From NCBI GenBank assembly GCA_018340805.1, contig JACMZG010001914.1:16135295-16199294 (forward strand): DNA of 64,000 bases, in the 5' to 3' direction. The position numbers and the translations under genes are program-made. This document shows positions 37,087 through 47,734 of this stretch, in pieces. Under the pieces are notes generated by a model. The model did not search any database, had not been told where the DNA came from, and saw only the letters and a program-made list of their open reading frames with translations. The stretch comes from Microvelia longipes. Lineage: Eukaryota > Arthropoda > Insecta > Hemiptera > Veliidae. Numbering within the stretch: position 1 is the first letter of the stretch; each line of letters starts with the position of its first letter.

Positions 37087-37351
37087 GAGTTGAAACCACA
37101 GAGATTTATACAGTTACTACTATATAAATCTCTGTGGTTTCAACTCAGGGAGGACTTGGGTAGAATAGCTGAGACTTATACATATGTCTCAGCTATTCTA
37201 CCCAAGTCCTCCCTCTAGTAAGAGGAAGGTCTTGGGTAAGGCTAGATATTTCTATTAGGTACCATAACTGTACTTGTCCCTACTCAACAGAGACAAGACT
37301 ACCCATTTCTACAAACCCTATTGAGCTGATGGTGTTGTAGAAATGGGTAGT
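37087..37351. repeat. Cluster of three perfect hairpins
   Basis: Hairpin 1 has arms 37087-37110 and 37123-37146 (24 bp, loop 12). Hairpin 2 has arms 37147-37175 and 37186-37214 (29 bp, loop 10) and abuts hairpin 1 directly. Hairpin 3 has arms 37298-37314 and 37335-37351 (17 bp, loop 20). All arms are perfect complements and the three sequences are unrelated to each other. The cluster starts about 310 bases upstream of the glycosyltransferase start codon (minus strand), so it may lie in its 5' region. Confidence 0.9.
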
Positions 37352-38473
37352 AATTGTACAGCCATACAATTAAAATTCAACCTAGGCTCCTGTTGAGCCT
37401 ATTAACTATGTTAAAATGAGTGAGTGATATTATATTACTTTACAGTAGGGTAGTAAGGAGTCTCAGTAACACTAGGAGACATCATCTCCCAAACATACTC
37501 CCAAATAGAGAACCCTGAACCCCCCTTAAACGATCCAACCTCTATATTTTACTAATTTTGTACACCAATCAAATCTGATCACACACAGTTTTGAGGCAGA
37601 ATTAAAACCAAAGCTACTATAAAATGTATTTAAACTGTTTACAATATCAGAAATTTATTCTCTATAGCACTAATAAATTTGTAGAACTCCCACATCTTAT
37701 TAGGGATTTTTGAACAAATAAGCTTAAAGTTATATGATATAACCAAAATTACAGCACTATACTTTGCCAATTTTGATCGGTAAAATATATTGCTAAGATT
37801 TTAGTTCTTGTTACAGAATTTTAAGCTTATTTTATCTAAAAACCTTTCAGGACCAACAAAAGGTATGCTCACAAATTTATTTTTTATGGACCAATAAGCA
37901 TCATTCTCAGCATTTTCAGAAAGGATTTTTTGGTTCCTTCTGAGTTCAACTCTCTTTTTCCAGTTAAAACTCATTTATTTTGCTCTCAATAGATAAAAGA
38001 ATTTATCAATAGTTTCAGAATCAATTGATATGCGTCATGACAAAGCTTTTTTACATTCTCATAAAACTGAACCTTCCTACTTAGGGTCCTTCTTAGTAGA
38101 AAGCTTTCTGAGAACATTCATATATGTACATAAATCATACAATAGTTTTTATCAAAACAATAAATAGGAATTTCTGCAATATTTAAACAAATAAAATACA
38201 TACATATATTCATATTGCAAAGTGTGTAGATTCATAAAATATAAAATATTTTTACATTTTTACAAAAGTTAATATAAAAGCATAAAAAAAATAAATAAAG
38301 AGATCATGAACAGTAGGTAACAAGGAACTTATTAAAAAACTACACTCATAGGTTATTTGAACTACGTAATATTAAATTTTTTGCATAACACAGTCCACTA
38401 TTTGAACTGTTAAAACACCTACTCACACTACAAAGTAAACAGTTTCATTGCCTACATTAATCAAAGATCATAT

Positions 38474-38691
<218 letters not shown>

Positions 38692-39639
38692 TAAAGTCAA
38701 TCCTAAATATGGTAGTCTTTATTCCATTCTTCAGACAAAATTGTCCCCTCGAATGAATCTGGGAAATAGCAAATTAAGTTTAGAGGAGAGTTGAAAACTT
38801 GATCAATCAATTAACTTACTAGAGTAATGACTGAAAATAAATTATGTTTTTACCTTGCTAAGTGGCCAGTATAAAGAAATTATAATTTTGAAGTATTACA
38901 ATTTTATATTTATAGAAATAAAAAGTATAAGTGCCAAGTCGGAATAATAACTTTAGGCAAAAAGTAATATTGAAGAGAATAGCTAGCGAGTTAAGAAAAT
39001 AGCTAATGTAATGTTAAACTATGAATAAAACTAAAGTTAAGAATAAAAATAAAAGAGATAAGATAATACTGACAAGCTTCATTTAAATAAATATTATGCA
39101 ATGTAAATATACTAAATAATCAATAATATCAAGATGATTAAATCTAATTTAAATAAATTTAGTTAAAGTGAGATAACATTTATTCATTAACTTTATGTCT
39201 ACTTTGGAAAATAATAATATACTAAAAACAAAAACACAAAAATAATTAAGTCCAACGATAACTAAGAACGAAGCAAGAAGAAAATTCAGGTACGGGGTAC
39301 AGGTGAACTTTTCTCGTTACATTGTATTTACTACATTCATCCTGACCACTAGGACTTGCTTCGCTTATCCTCAGATTATAGAAATCACCTAATTTATATT
39401 ATAGAATGTCTTTGGACTTGCTTTGCTCGTCCTCATAGAGTTAAGACATCTGCTTTATATCCAGCGATCGCCTATCCAGGTGCTGACAGTAGTTAAATCA
39501 ACCATAATGTAATGGAACTTAATATATTTATTTATTTATGACCCTAGAGTGTATCTCATTCATAATGGGACACACTTATGCTAAATTAAAACTCAATTAG
39601 ATAATTTTTTTTTATTATTTTTAACCGATTTTAAAAAAA

Positions 39640-39870
39640 ATACACTCATCACTCAATAAAAATTGAACAAATGCTGATAATGAAATTAAGCTTAGTAAAT
39701 TTGTTAAAGTTCAAATAATTATTTCTTATGAGTTTTATAAATTTTTGCAGAGTCATTTATAATGGTTATGGACAAAAAGAAAAACATATTATTTCGAAAG
39801 CATAACTACCCTTAAATATTGATTTTCGTATAAAGTTTCAGTTCCTGACACTGGAGTACCAACAATTTTG
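39640..39870 (+). repeat. Dispersed repeat copy
   Basis: 'caataaaaattgaac' with 'ctgataatga', 'tcatttataatggttatgga' and 'aagtttcagtt' match in order segments at 10220-10320 and 19185-19345. The family looks old and diverged. Confidence 0.5.
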
Positions 39871-40104
39871 TTGAATTAGAAGTTTTGTAAGTGGCATACT
39901 GCCTCGATATTAGCAATTTTTCAAATGAACTACTTGTAAATCGTGATTTCTTTGCATAAAGTTATATATTTTTAATGATAATATTGTAACTGATGCTTGT
40001 AATTATATAAATAAAATTAATTAGTTGTTTTGCTAAAAATGATATATGAAAGTTGTTTTGTTAAAAATCTGTGTCATTTAAGATAAATAATAATTAGTTA
40101 AAAA

Positions 40105-40773
40105 TAAAGTGATGTAAAAATGAGGGGTTGGCGTAGAGACAGTGTTCCGACTCCCACCGTTTTCCCTATGGAAGAGAAGGACCAGCTTTCAATCAAGGGG
40201 GAGTCTAGTTCAACTACTATGCCGCAAAACAATGCCACTTATTATACCAACCTGCTTTGTTGATTTATATCATTTGGTAAGGAATGGTTAACAAAGATCG
40301 CCCTTTTTTAAAACCCTCTTAAGGACTTTTTAACTTTGGTATATTCTTAAAAAATAGCCCAGGTTTTCAAAGAGGAGCAGCACAGAAAAAGGATACGTGC
40401 GACATATCATTGGTAATAAATGTTCATCTATGGTGTCCTTTTCTAGGCTTAACAACATAGAAAGTTAAAGCAACTTTATTATTTACTTGAGCTTCAAGAA
40501 AAAACAACATCATGGAATCCTAAGCTGAAAACATAACATCTGGTAAAAAAAATATCTGTATAAAGTTAACTTGTGAAATAAGCACTATATATTAAAAAAA
40601 GCTGCTAGAAGAGGTTATTATAGCTGGTGAAAATGAAAATGATGGAGGGATATGTGGCGCTGCAATGCGAATATTCGGAGGAACTAAAAAGGTACAGAAT
40701 ATCTTAGGGTTGTGTGAAGGGTGGAAATCGGAACACTGTCTCTTTGCTAACCCCTCATTTTTACATCACTTTA
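40105..40773. mobile_element. Inverted-repeat DNA transposon, 669 bp, 8-bp TSD
   Basis: Terminal inverted repeats start TAAAGTGATGTAAAAATGAG. They match over about 47 bases at 40105-40157 and 40725-40773 with few mismatches. The flanking 8-mer GTTAAAAA is duplicated exactly at 40097-40104 and 40774-40781. The interior has no intact transposase. A 50-codon open stretch near 40609-40770 (AGENENDGGICGAAMRIFGG) may be a relic. The 8-bp duplication suggests a hAT-like element, but the ends are not canonical. Confidence 0.85.
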
Positions 40774-43333
40774 GTTAAAAAGGTTATCCTACAATTTATG
40801 CCTCTCACGATTCATAAATATGCAAACTCAGCACGATACGTGTCTTGGTAGAATCGACTGAATTTCGTCTCCTCTGTTCGAGTCTGGGATTGGATTCCCT
40901 CCTGATAGTTATCACAGCATATTTAACTAGTGGTGGATAGGATATGATCTATGGATTTGATACATAGAATAAACATAGCAATAGATAGGTACTCTAAATC
41001 TCTAATACTAAAATACAAACCTTATCTACATATAATTTTAATAAAAAATTAAAATTGGCAAAGCTTTTCTTCTTTTCTAAGTTCTAAGAAAAATCTAGCT
41101 ACTAAAAATGCAAAAAAAATATTTCCAAAAATAAAAAATATTACAAAAAATGAGAAATTGATGGGGCGTTTTCTTAATTTGTTCAAATGTAGACATTTCA
41201 AATTAAAATAAAACTCACAAGCGAATTGGAAACTAAGCGTGTTAAGAATCCAAATTTAAAACTAAAGATTTAATAAAATCGCGTTACAAATAATATTAAA
41301 TAAAAAGAGATCAATAATAAATTATTAATGGAAAATCAAGCCATACTACGGACTGCGGCTGATTTTCCTGCAAAATTATTTTTTAAAACCTAAAGGAAAT
41401 TTAGTAACCTTCTTTCATAGAAGATCATGGAGATAAAAAACCAAAATCAGATTGGAGAAGTCATAAATTATTTTAGTTTGACCTTTATCAGGAGTTAACT
41501 CATTAATATATGTAATTTTAACTATTAATAATAAATAAACTTTAAAGAAAGTTCATATGATCAATGAAATCAATAATTATTATAAGTAAATAAAATTGTT
41601 TTGTTCAAGTCTGTAGGTCAGTCTCTCTATTATTACATTTCCATGATTTCATTCACAATTTGTAAGCTACTGACATCTGTGGGATTTTAGAGGAAACTTT
41701 CATGCATTATTGATTTTAGGCACAATAATCTGCAAATGAATGAGATCAGTGGATATGGGCATAGATAAAGGATAAAATGGAGATGGGCCTCATAGAATAA
41801 AGAATACTATGGGCCTATATAGTATAATATGATGGGCCTGCAGCCCCTGAAAGAAACTTAACCCCTATAGAAATGCATTACACTTATTTAGAAAAACTAT
41901 TAGTTGATAGCCAACCATAAATTACTAATATAAGAATTTCTGTCTACAAAAAAGTAGGTGCAAACACCAACAGAAAATCTTCTCTCTCAGAGTTGTATAA
42001 GCTGTCAATTAAACAAAGCTTTATCTAAAGGATAGAAATACTAAATAAATACTAGCTTATATTTATTTTAATCCTAATAAAATCTGAGTTTTAGGCAGCC
42101 CTATCATGAACAAAATAATCATTGGAATATTCTGATAGACTATTCTAGTTAGAAGCATGAAAGTTTGTATATAAGTTTTCTACCATAACATCAGTAGAGA
42201 CTCCAAACTACCCATAATTGTTTGAGTTAGAATGGGAGGGGAATTTTTATAAAAGAATTTATTTTGACTACAATACTAAATATCCTCTAATTTGTATCTA
42301 CTGGAACCCTCTAACTTACCTGTCTTACTGGAACCTCTAGCTTATGATGAACTAAGCCCACAAGTCATTGGTACTTTACATACACATGTAAATAATAATC
42401 TTCCTCCTTATGAAGTCCATGACAAGGCAAAAATAAACTATTTTCATAATGAAATTTTATTTAGCAACCGGTTATTAATTTAATTTATCTTTGGTTAGTC
42501 AGCAAATTAATTATTCTACTTGATAGCAATATATTTGACCAATTATAATCCCGATACCACACACAAAAAAGTAAAAACCTTTTCCTTTTATGAAAAATAA
42601 CTCTAGGATTTTTTTGATGGTGCTATCTGCTGCATGCTCCTTTGTCTTGGAATACCGGATAGAACCTAAATAAAATATAATGTAAAATAAGGTATTTACA
42701 TTTCTTTCTGAATTTATAACGAATGGAATAACTATATCATGGATGTTTAGTACGCAAATATGAGGGATTAAAATGGAAGATTAAAAACTAGGTCAATTGA
42801 AAAAAATAATTTTGATATTAAAGTGTATTATATACATTAAAAATGTCGACGGAAAATTATTGCAATCATGGAGAACTAATATTATAACAGTTTACACAAG
42901 TTCTCTTAAATATTTTGAATAACTATTTAAAACATGTATGTTTTCCATAAAAAACAGCTTTTTCCAATTTTAATAGAGTAAATAAACAATAGGGGATAAT
43001 TTATACAGGTGAGAATAAAAAAATGAAAAAGAAGATTAGCTAATACTATAATTATAATTAGTACTTTACAACATCATTAACACCATATGCAAAGGTTACT
43101 ACAACAAGAAGAAAAAGTTCAATCAAATCTACCTCTTTGATCATTGCTTTTAAACAGTAACAATTAATAAAATTAAGATGGACAACATTTAGAAATGCAG
43201 AAGTAAAATTTAAATCTTTAGTACTGTAATAATGTCAAAGAGGAAATTAAATAAAATTTATCACATTTAGCTTATTGTTGATCAATATTTCTTTACTTAT
43301 ATTGAAAATTACAAAAAAATCCAGTAAAAAGTA

Positions 43334-45151
43334 TTAAAATCTAGGATATCGAGCCTTGAATCGATCCTGTTTTCCACAGTATTCATTGTATATAAGTTTA
43401 AATAAAAATAAATGAAAAACAATAATTAATAAACACACAAGAGTCCAGAACAATGTGGGAAGACCTCCTAAAGTATGTCCATGCTTATGTATGGCTATCA
43501 CATGGTTTTCATGAGCAGGAGCCTCTATCACTTCTTTAACATGGAGAGTGTGCTTTATAAGTTGGATGTGTCTATCATCAGGCGATATAAATAATATCGC
43601 TGTGATGGGATCAGTCTGCTTCACCGGAAAGTAACTCGTTTCACGACTCAATTCAACAGGTTCATCAATACAACCACCATCACAAGCATAAAAACTTTGG
43701 TTATTACCTTCCACGGACACTCCTAATATTGCTTTATTATTTGGTTGAACTGTAACACTAACATTTATAAAAGTATTTCTTGAATAACTAATCCTTCTAA
43801 AGAAATAGTCTCTGTGTAGATACTTAGGATGGATCATGAATTCTAAGTGATGTGACCTAAATCTAAACTCTCCAAAACTTAGCAGCATAGCTTGTATAAC
43901 TCCTTCACACCCTGCGTTAGTTAATTTGTAGCAACCCTGTTTCTCTAATGTAAGAAGCCAAAATGAAACTATTTTATTGACTTCTTCTACAGTTCTTAAA
44001 GGCCCCCACAAATTCAAGGCCTGAAGAGTGTTGTGGTAGCCACTGTAACAACCTTCACTTGAATCTAAATACTGCAAAATTTGGTCATTGCTAAAATCAG
44101 TTTTATTGATTTCATTTAGGTAAGATCTGACATGAGACAAAGCATAATACAAAGTAGCATTAACTTGCAACCCATTTATAGCTCCAACAGCTTTAGAATG
44201 ACTAACACCAAAACCTGAATGCCATAACTTATACCAAACCTGAGCATGTTCTTCTTTCAATTGAATATCAGACTTTTGCCTTACAAATTTTAGGATATCA
44301 GTACATTTATTCTTTAAATCGTCATCTTTTAAAGTAAAGTCATTTTTTCCTACAACTTTGGTGTATATTATGGTAGGTATATACAAGGACTGACTACTGT
44401 GAGCATTGATCTTCATAAACCTTGGCACATTTTTTGACAAAATACAAACAACTACAATTTTGTCTTTTCTAATTGATTCATCATGAATTCTACCAGTTAC
44501 TAATGAAAATTCTTCAGTCTCTACAAATACGTTTCTGTGTTTTAACCCTGGCGATGAAAAGGTGCTATTTTCACGAGAAAGATAAACGTCAATAGCATAG
44601 TCTTGATTATTTATAAACTTTATTTCTTGAGCTAAGTAATAAGGTATTCTCCTGTGGGCAAAGTAATACGACTTGACGGATAAACCATTTTCAAAACAGT
44701 GATACTGATGCACGATCCCAGAGAGAAAATGAGTAGCTGTGATGTGTCTAGATTTTGACCCAGAAGAGACATTTATTATAGGATAAACATTTACAGGCAG
44801 CGACAGTACTCTCAATGACTTTATGTAAATTCCCGAACGAGGGTAGATTGATATCCCAAAATAACCATTGCCAATGAAAGGAAGGTAGGAATCCTGATCA
44901 TTCTCATCATATCGGATATCGGCATTGCATTCATTGACTTCAAAGTAAAAAGATGTTAATTTATCTTCGATGCACCTATTTAAGGGGTCGCTATAATGCT
45001 GAGAAGGAGAACTAAACCATTGTAATATATTGGGCACGATGTACAAAACGATAAAGAATGAAAATATAATAACTAACAGCAGTCTTCTGGATGGCCAAAA
45101 AAACGCATCAAATAATCGCTTGCGTTTTCGGAGTCTCTCAATATGATCCAT
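43334..45151 (-). CDS. KIAA2013: KIAA2013-like membrane protein (DUF2152)
   Basis: A single uninterrupted coding exon on the minus strand, 605 aa with the start at ATG 45151-45149 (MDHIERLRKRKR); upstream in-frame codons lack a Met. A basic N-terminus precedes a membrane anchor at about residues 24-40. A large luminal domain with many N-glycosylation sequons follows. A second membrane segment lies near residue 564-588, then the highly conserved end FHLFLFKLIYNEYCG and a short tail. Family landmarks are NGYFGISIYPRSG, VNATLYYALS, ENLW-like ALNLWGPL, VIQAMLLSFGEF, YACDGGCIDEPVEL and HTLHVK. Order and length match vertebrate KIAA2013 (about 630 aa). The biochemical function of the family is not established to my knowledge; secretory-pathway location is inferred. 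The intron-free coding region contrasts with its intron-rich neighbours. Confidence 0.93.
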   Translation of the reverse strand: MDHIERLRKRKRLFDAFFWPSRRLLLVIIFSFFIVLYIVPNILQWFSSPSQHYSDPLNRCIEDKLTSFYFEVNECNADIRYDENDQDSYLPFIGNGYFGISIYPRSGIYIKSLRVLSLPVNVYPIINVSSGSKSRHITATHFLSGIVHQYHCFENGLSVKSYYFAHRRIPYYLAQEIKFINNQDYAIDVYLSRENSTFSSPGLKHRNVFVETEEFSLVTGRIHDESIRKDKIVVVCILSKNVPRFMKINAHSSQSLYIPTIIYTKVVGKNDFTLKDDDLKNKCTDILKFVRQKSDIQLKEEHAQVWYKLWHSGFGVSHSKAVGAINGLQVNATLYYALSHVRSYLNEINKTDFSNDQILQYLDSSEGCYSGYHNTLQALNLWGPLRTVEEVNKIVSFWLLTLEKQGCYKLTNAGCEGVIQAMLLSFGEFRFRSHHLEFMIHPKYLHRDYFFRRISYSRNTFINVSVTVQPNNKAILGVSVEGNNQSFYACDGGCIDEPVELSRETSYFPVKQTDPITAILFISPDDRHIQLIKHTLHVKEVIEAPAHENHVIAIHKHGHTLGGLPTLFWTLVCLLIIVFHLFLFKLIYNEYCGKQDRFKARYPRF

Positions 45152-45330
45152 AAAAATTATAGAATAAATAAATAAATAATTTAAAAACAAAACAACAATA
45201 AATGTTTATGAACTTCACATCTTCTTTTTTTCAATCATGGGCTACTATCCCATCACAAATTAAACAGTCTCTCAACATCTTACCAATTTTATCTTACTTT
45301 CAAACAGTTACAACAATGAGGTGTAAGTAA

Positions 45331-45427
45331 ATGATATGGTTTTCGTTATTATCAGCGTTTTTTCTCATCATAATACAGCAAGAAGTAGTTAGAATTGGTT
45401 TTGAAGATTCAAGCTTACGAATAAATG
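45331..45427 (+). CDS. Possible divergent first coding exon with signal peptide
   Basis: ATG at 45331 opens MIWFSLLSAFFLIIIQ, a convincing signal peptide, then EVVRIGFEDSSLRIN and a GTAATA donor at 45428. It starts 180 bases from the KIAA2013-like start on the opposite strand, the spacing of a shared bidirectional promoter. I could not find downstream exons: the next 5 kb are repeats and AT-rich DNA. It may be the first exon of a gene with distant exons, a broken gene, or chance. Read through the donor, the frame would stop at 45525. Confidence 0.35.
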
Positions 45428-45761
45428 GTAATAACTTACGACTGTACAATGTCAACAGTTTTTACTTTAATTTAATAATAAATACACTTAAAATCGTAAA
45501 ATATCTTAACGGACTTTTAAGATAAAAATTTACTTCACAAATTTTATCACATCTTGGGATTTTTATGAAAAGTGTAATATTTACATTAGTTAGTTGTTGT
45601 TTTGTAAGTGTGTTGTGACTCTTAAAAGCTAATTGCTTTATCGCAACAAATGAAGGATAATCTGTCTTGTAGGCGTTACCCTTTTTAGCAAATTTCCCAT
45701 GAGTTTCAAACAAATACGTTTTAGAGCTCTCTGGTCATGAATAAGTAAGTTCGCGAAATTT

Positions 45762-45769
45762 ATATATAT

Positions 45770-45809
<40 letters not shown>

Positions 45810-45922
45810 TCGAAGTCTCTCCTTATCTGTAGAAGAAATATATCAGTTCGTAACGTTACGTCTTTATTGTAAGTTTTTTAAGGGTCTCTATAATGTAGTA
45901 TATACATACACACACACACACA
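45762..45922. repeat. (TA)n and (CA)n/(TG)n microsatellites
   Basis: TA tracts at 45762-45808 and a (CA)n run at 45907-45922 that folds against (TG)n at 45929-45942. Confidence 0.85.
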
Positions 45923-46280
45923 TATATTTGTGTGTGTGTGTGGGTATTTCTAGTCATTTTCATGTATACACGCTATCTCTTGAGCGGATAAATATTTCTT
46001 AATCAAACTTGGTACAAAAATCAACCTTGGGGAGGACATGCACACTTTGCTAAGTCAGTAAAATATTTAAAAATTCGGCAAAAGATTATTATTTATTATG
46101 GTTGATTAAAATTAAATGTCAAGTAGGGTGTCATTTTCTATGTACTTTTGGGCTCTGAATTAAATAAAACCAGTCCAAAGACGACACAACCACTCTAAGT
46201 GACCGAAATGTCAAAAAACGGTGGTCAATTATCAGAAAACCTAAAATACCAGTAAACCTCATATTTCAATAATCCACTGA

Positions 46281-46481
46281 ATGCTTGAGCTTCTGGTTTA
46301 TGCTTTATAACTTGAGCAGTTACTCAATTATCAAGCACTAACCGTAACTCATTTCCCCTGCATTTTTTAAAGGTTTAGCGTATTTTCTTTACGCTAAAAT
46401 ACAGAAAAAATTAGTTACAAGTAGTGCTTAATAATTTAGTAACTGCTCAAGTTCAAAAGCATAAACCGGAACCTTAAGCAT
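46281..46481. mobile_element. Fold-back element, 201 bp
   Basis: Arms 46281-46340 (atgcttgagcttctggttta...) and 46422-46481 are reverse complements with about 10 mismatches in 60. An inner hairpin (tttagcgta / acgctaaa) is nested at the centre. It abuts dispersed repeat sequence that carries 'ggaaacacgcattccaaagg'. Confidence 0.75.
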
Positions 46482-47181
46482 GAAATGGATTGATAAGTAC
46501 GGAAACACGCATTCCAAAGGAAATTCGCCAATCATGCGGACCAGCGTGCTAGAATTTGTTATATAGGTATTGAGATACTTTTGCAACTTGAAATAACTTA
46601 TGGTAATTTAAAATACTTAAATTACATCCAAAATGTTTTACTCTATCAAAATATAAGTTTTACCAGGAAAAATTCAACTAGACAAAAGATACTATTCAAT
46701 AATGAAATATATTGTAATATTATTTTAACTACAAACAATTGAAGTTATATTGTATTGTTGTGACTCTGTATAAGTTTTTAGTTATTTATTAGTTTTATTA
46801 ACTGCAAGAACTAAAAATCAAAAAGAAAAAGAATGGCAGTTTAGTGTAAAAATTTGATGTAGGCTACAATGTATAAGTTTTAATGAGAAACAAATCCTCC
46901 AAAAATAAGAAAAATCATATTTATTACAAGTATTAGCCTAAATTTAATTTCTTCATTTTTATACAGTAAATATTGAATTTTAATTCCAACCCATTGAGAG
47001 TCCAATAAAGAAATCAAGAAAAGAAAAGTTCAAATTTTTTGTTCCTTTTAAAAATTGTGAGTGCAAAATTAATTGTTTCTGGGAAAGATGAAATTCCTTA
47101 CTGCAAAAAATACATTCCCGGCTAACCCAACCCAGCTTAGATAATCGCTATATTCTGTATTCAAGTTTAGTCATACTAATT

Positions 47182-47734
47182 GTCCAAGAGCCCAGAGGTG
47201 TTTTGTTAATAAAAAGTGTAATTGCTGGAATCGTTCTCAATTTTTCGTAAATACCTTCCTGAACAAGGATCTGCAATTCTGCCGACTCGTATCGGATGGG
47301 TGTTCCAGGCATAACGCACTTTACATGTCAAATTTACCACCGAAGTTAAAAAGTGTAATGGCTGGAAACGGGTTTAATTTTCGTAAATACCTTCCTGAAC
47401 AAGGATCTGCAATTCTGCCGACTCGTATCGGATGGCGTCCCAGCAGAACGCACTTTACAGATCAAATTTACCACCCAAGTTAACAAACAGTGTAATGGCT
47501 GGAACCAGTCACAATTTTTCGTAAATACCTTCCTGAACAAGGATCTGCAATTCTGCCGACTCGTATCGGATGGTGTCCCAGGCAACCTTTGACCCCTAAA
47601 GTGCGTTCTGCCTGGGACACCCATCCGATACGAGTCGGCAGAATTGCAGATCCTTGTTCAGGAAGGTATTTACGAAAATTGAGACGTTCCAGCCATTACA
47701 CTTTTTATTAACAAAACACCCCTGGCTCTTGGAC
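47182..47734. mobile_element. Fold-back element with internal 137-bp tandem repeats
   Basis: Three direct copies of a 137-base unit begin at 47216, 47353 and 47490 (gtgtaat[g/t]gctgg). A fourth copy is inverted at about 47591-47700. The outer ends, GTCCAAGAGCC...GGTGTTTTGTTAATAAAAAGTG on the left and its complement on the right, form terminal inverted repeats that extend into the repeat units. This is the layout of a Foldback-type element. No coding capacity; repeated protein-like frames across it are artefacts. No target duplication is clear. Confidence 0.85.

Noticed and set aside
47346..47624. Minus-strand frame with a repeated GTPSDTSRQNCRSLF peptide
   Set aside because: It is the translation of the 137-bp non-coding repeat unit inside a fold-back element.
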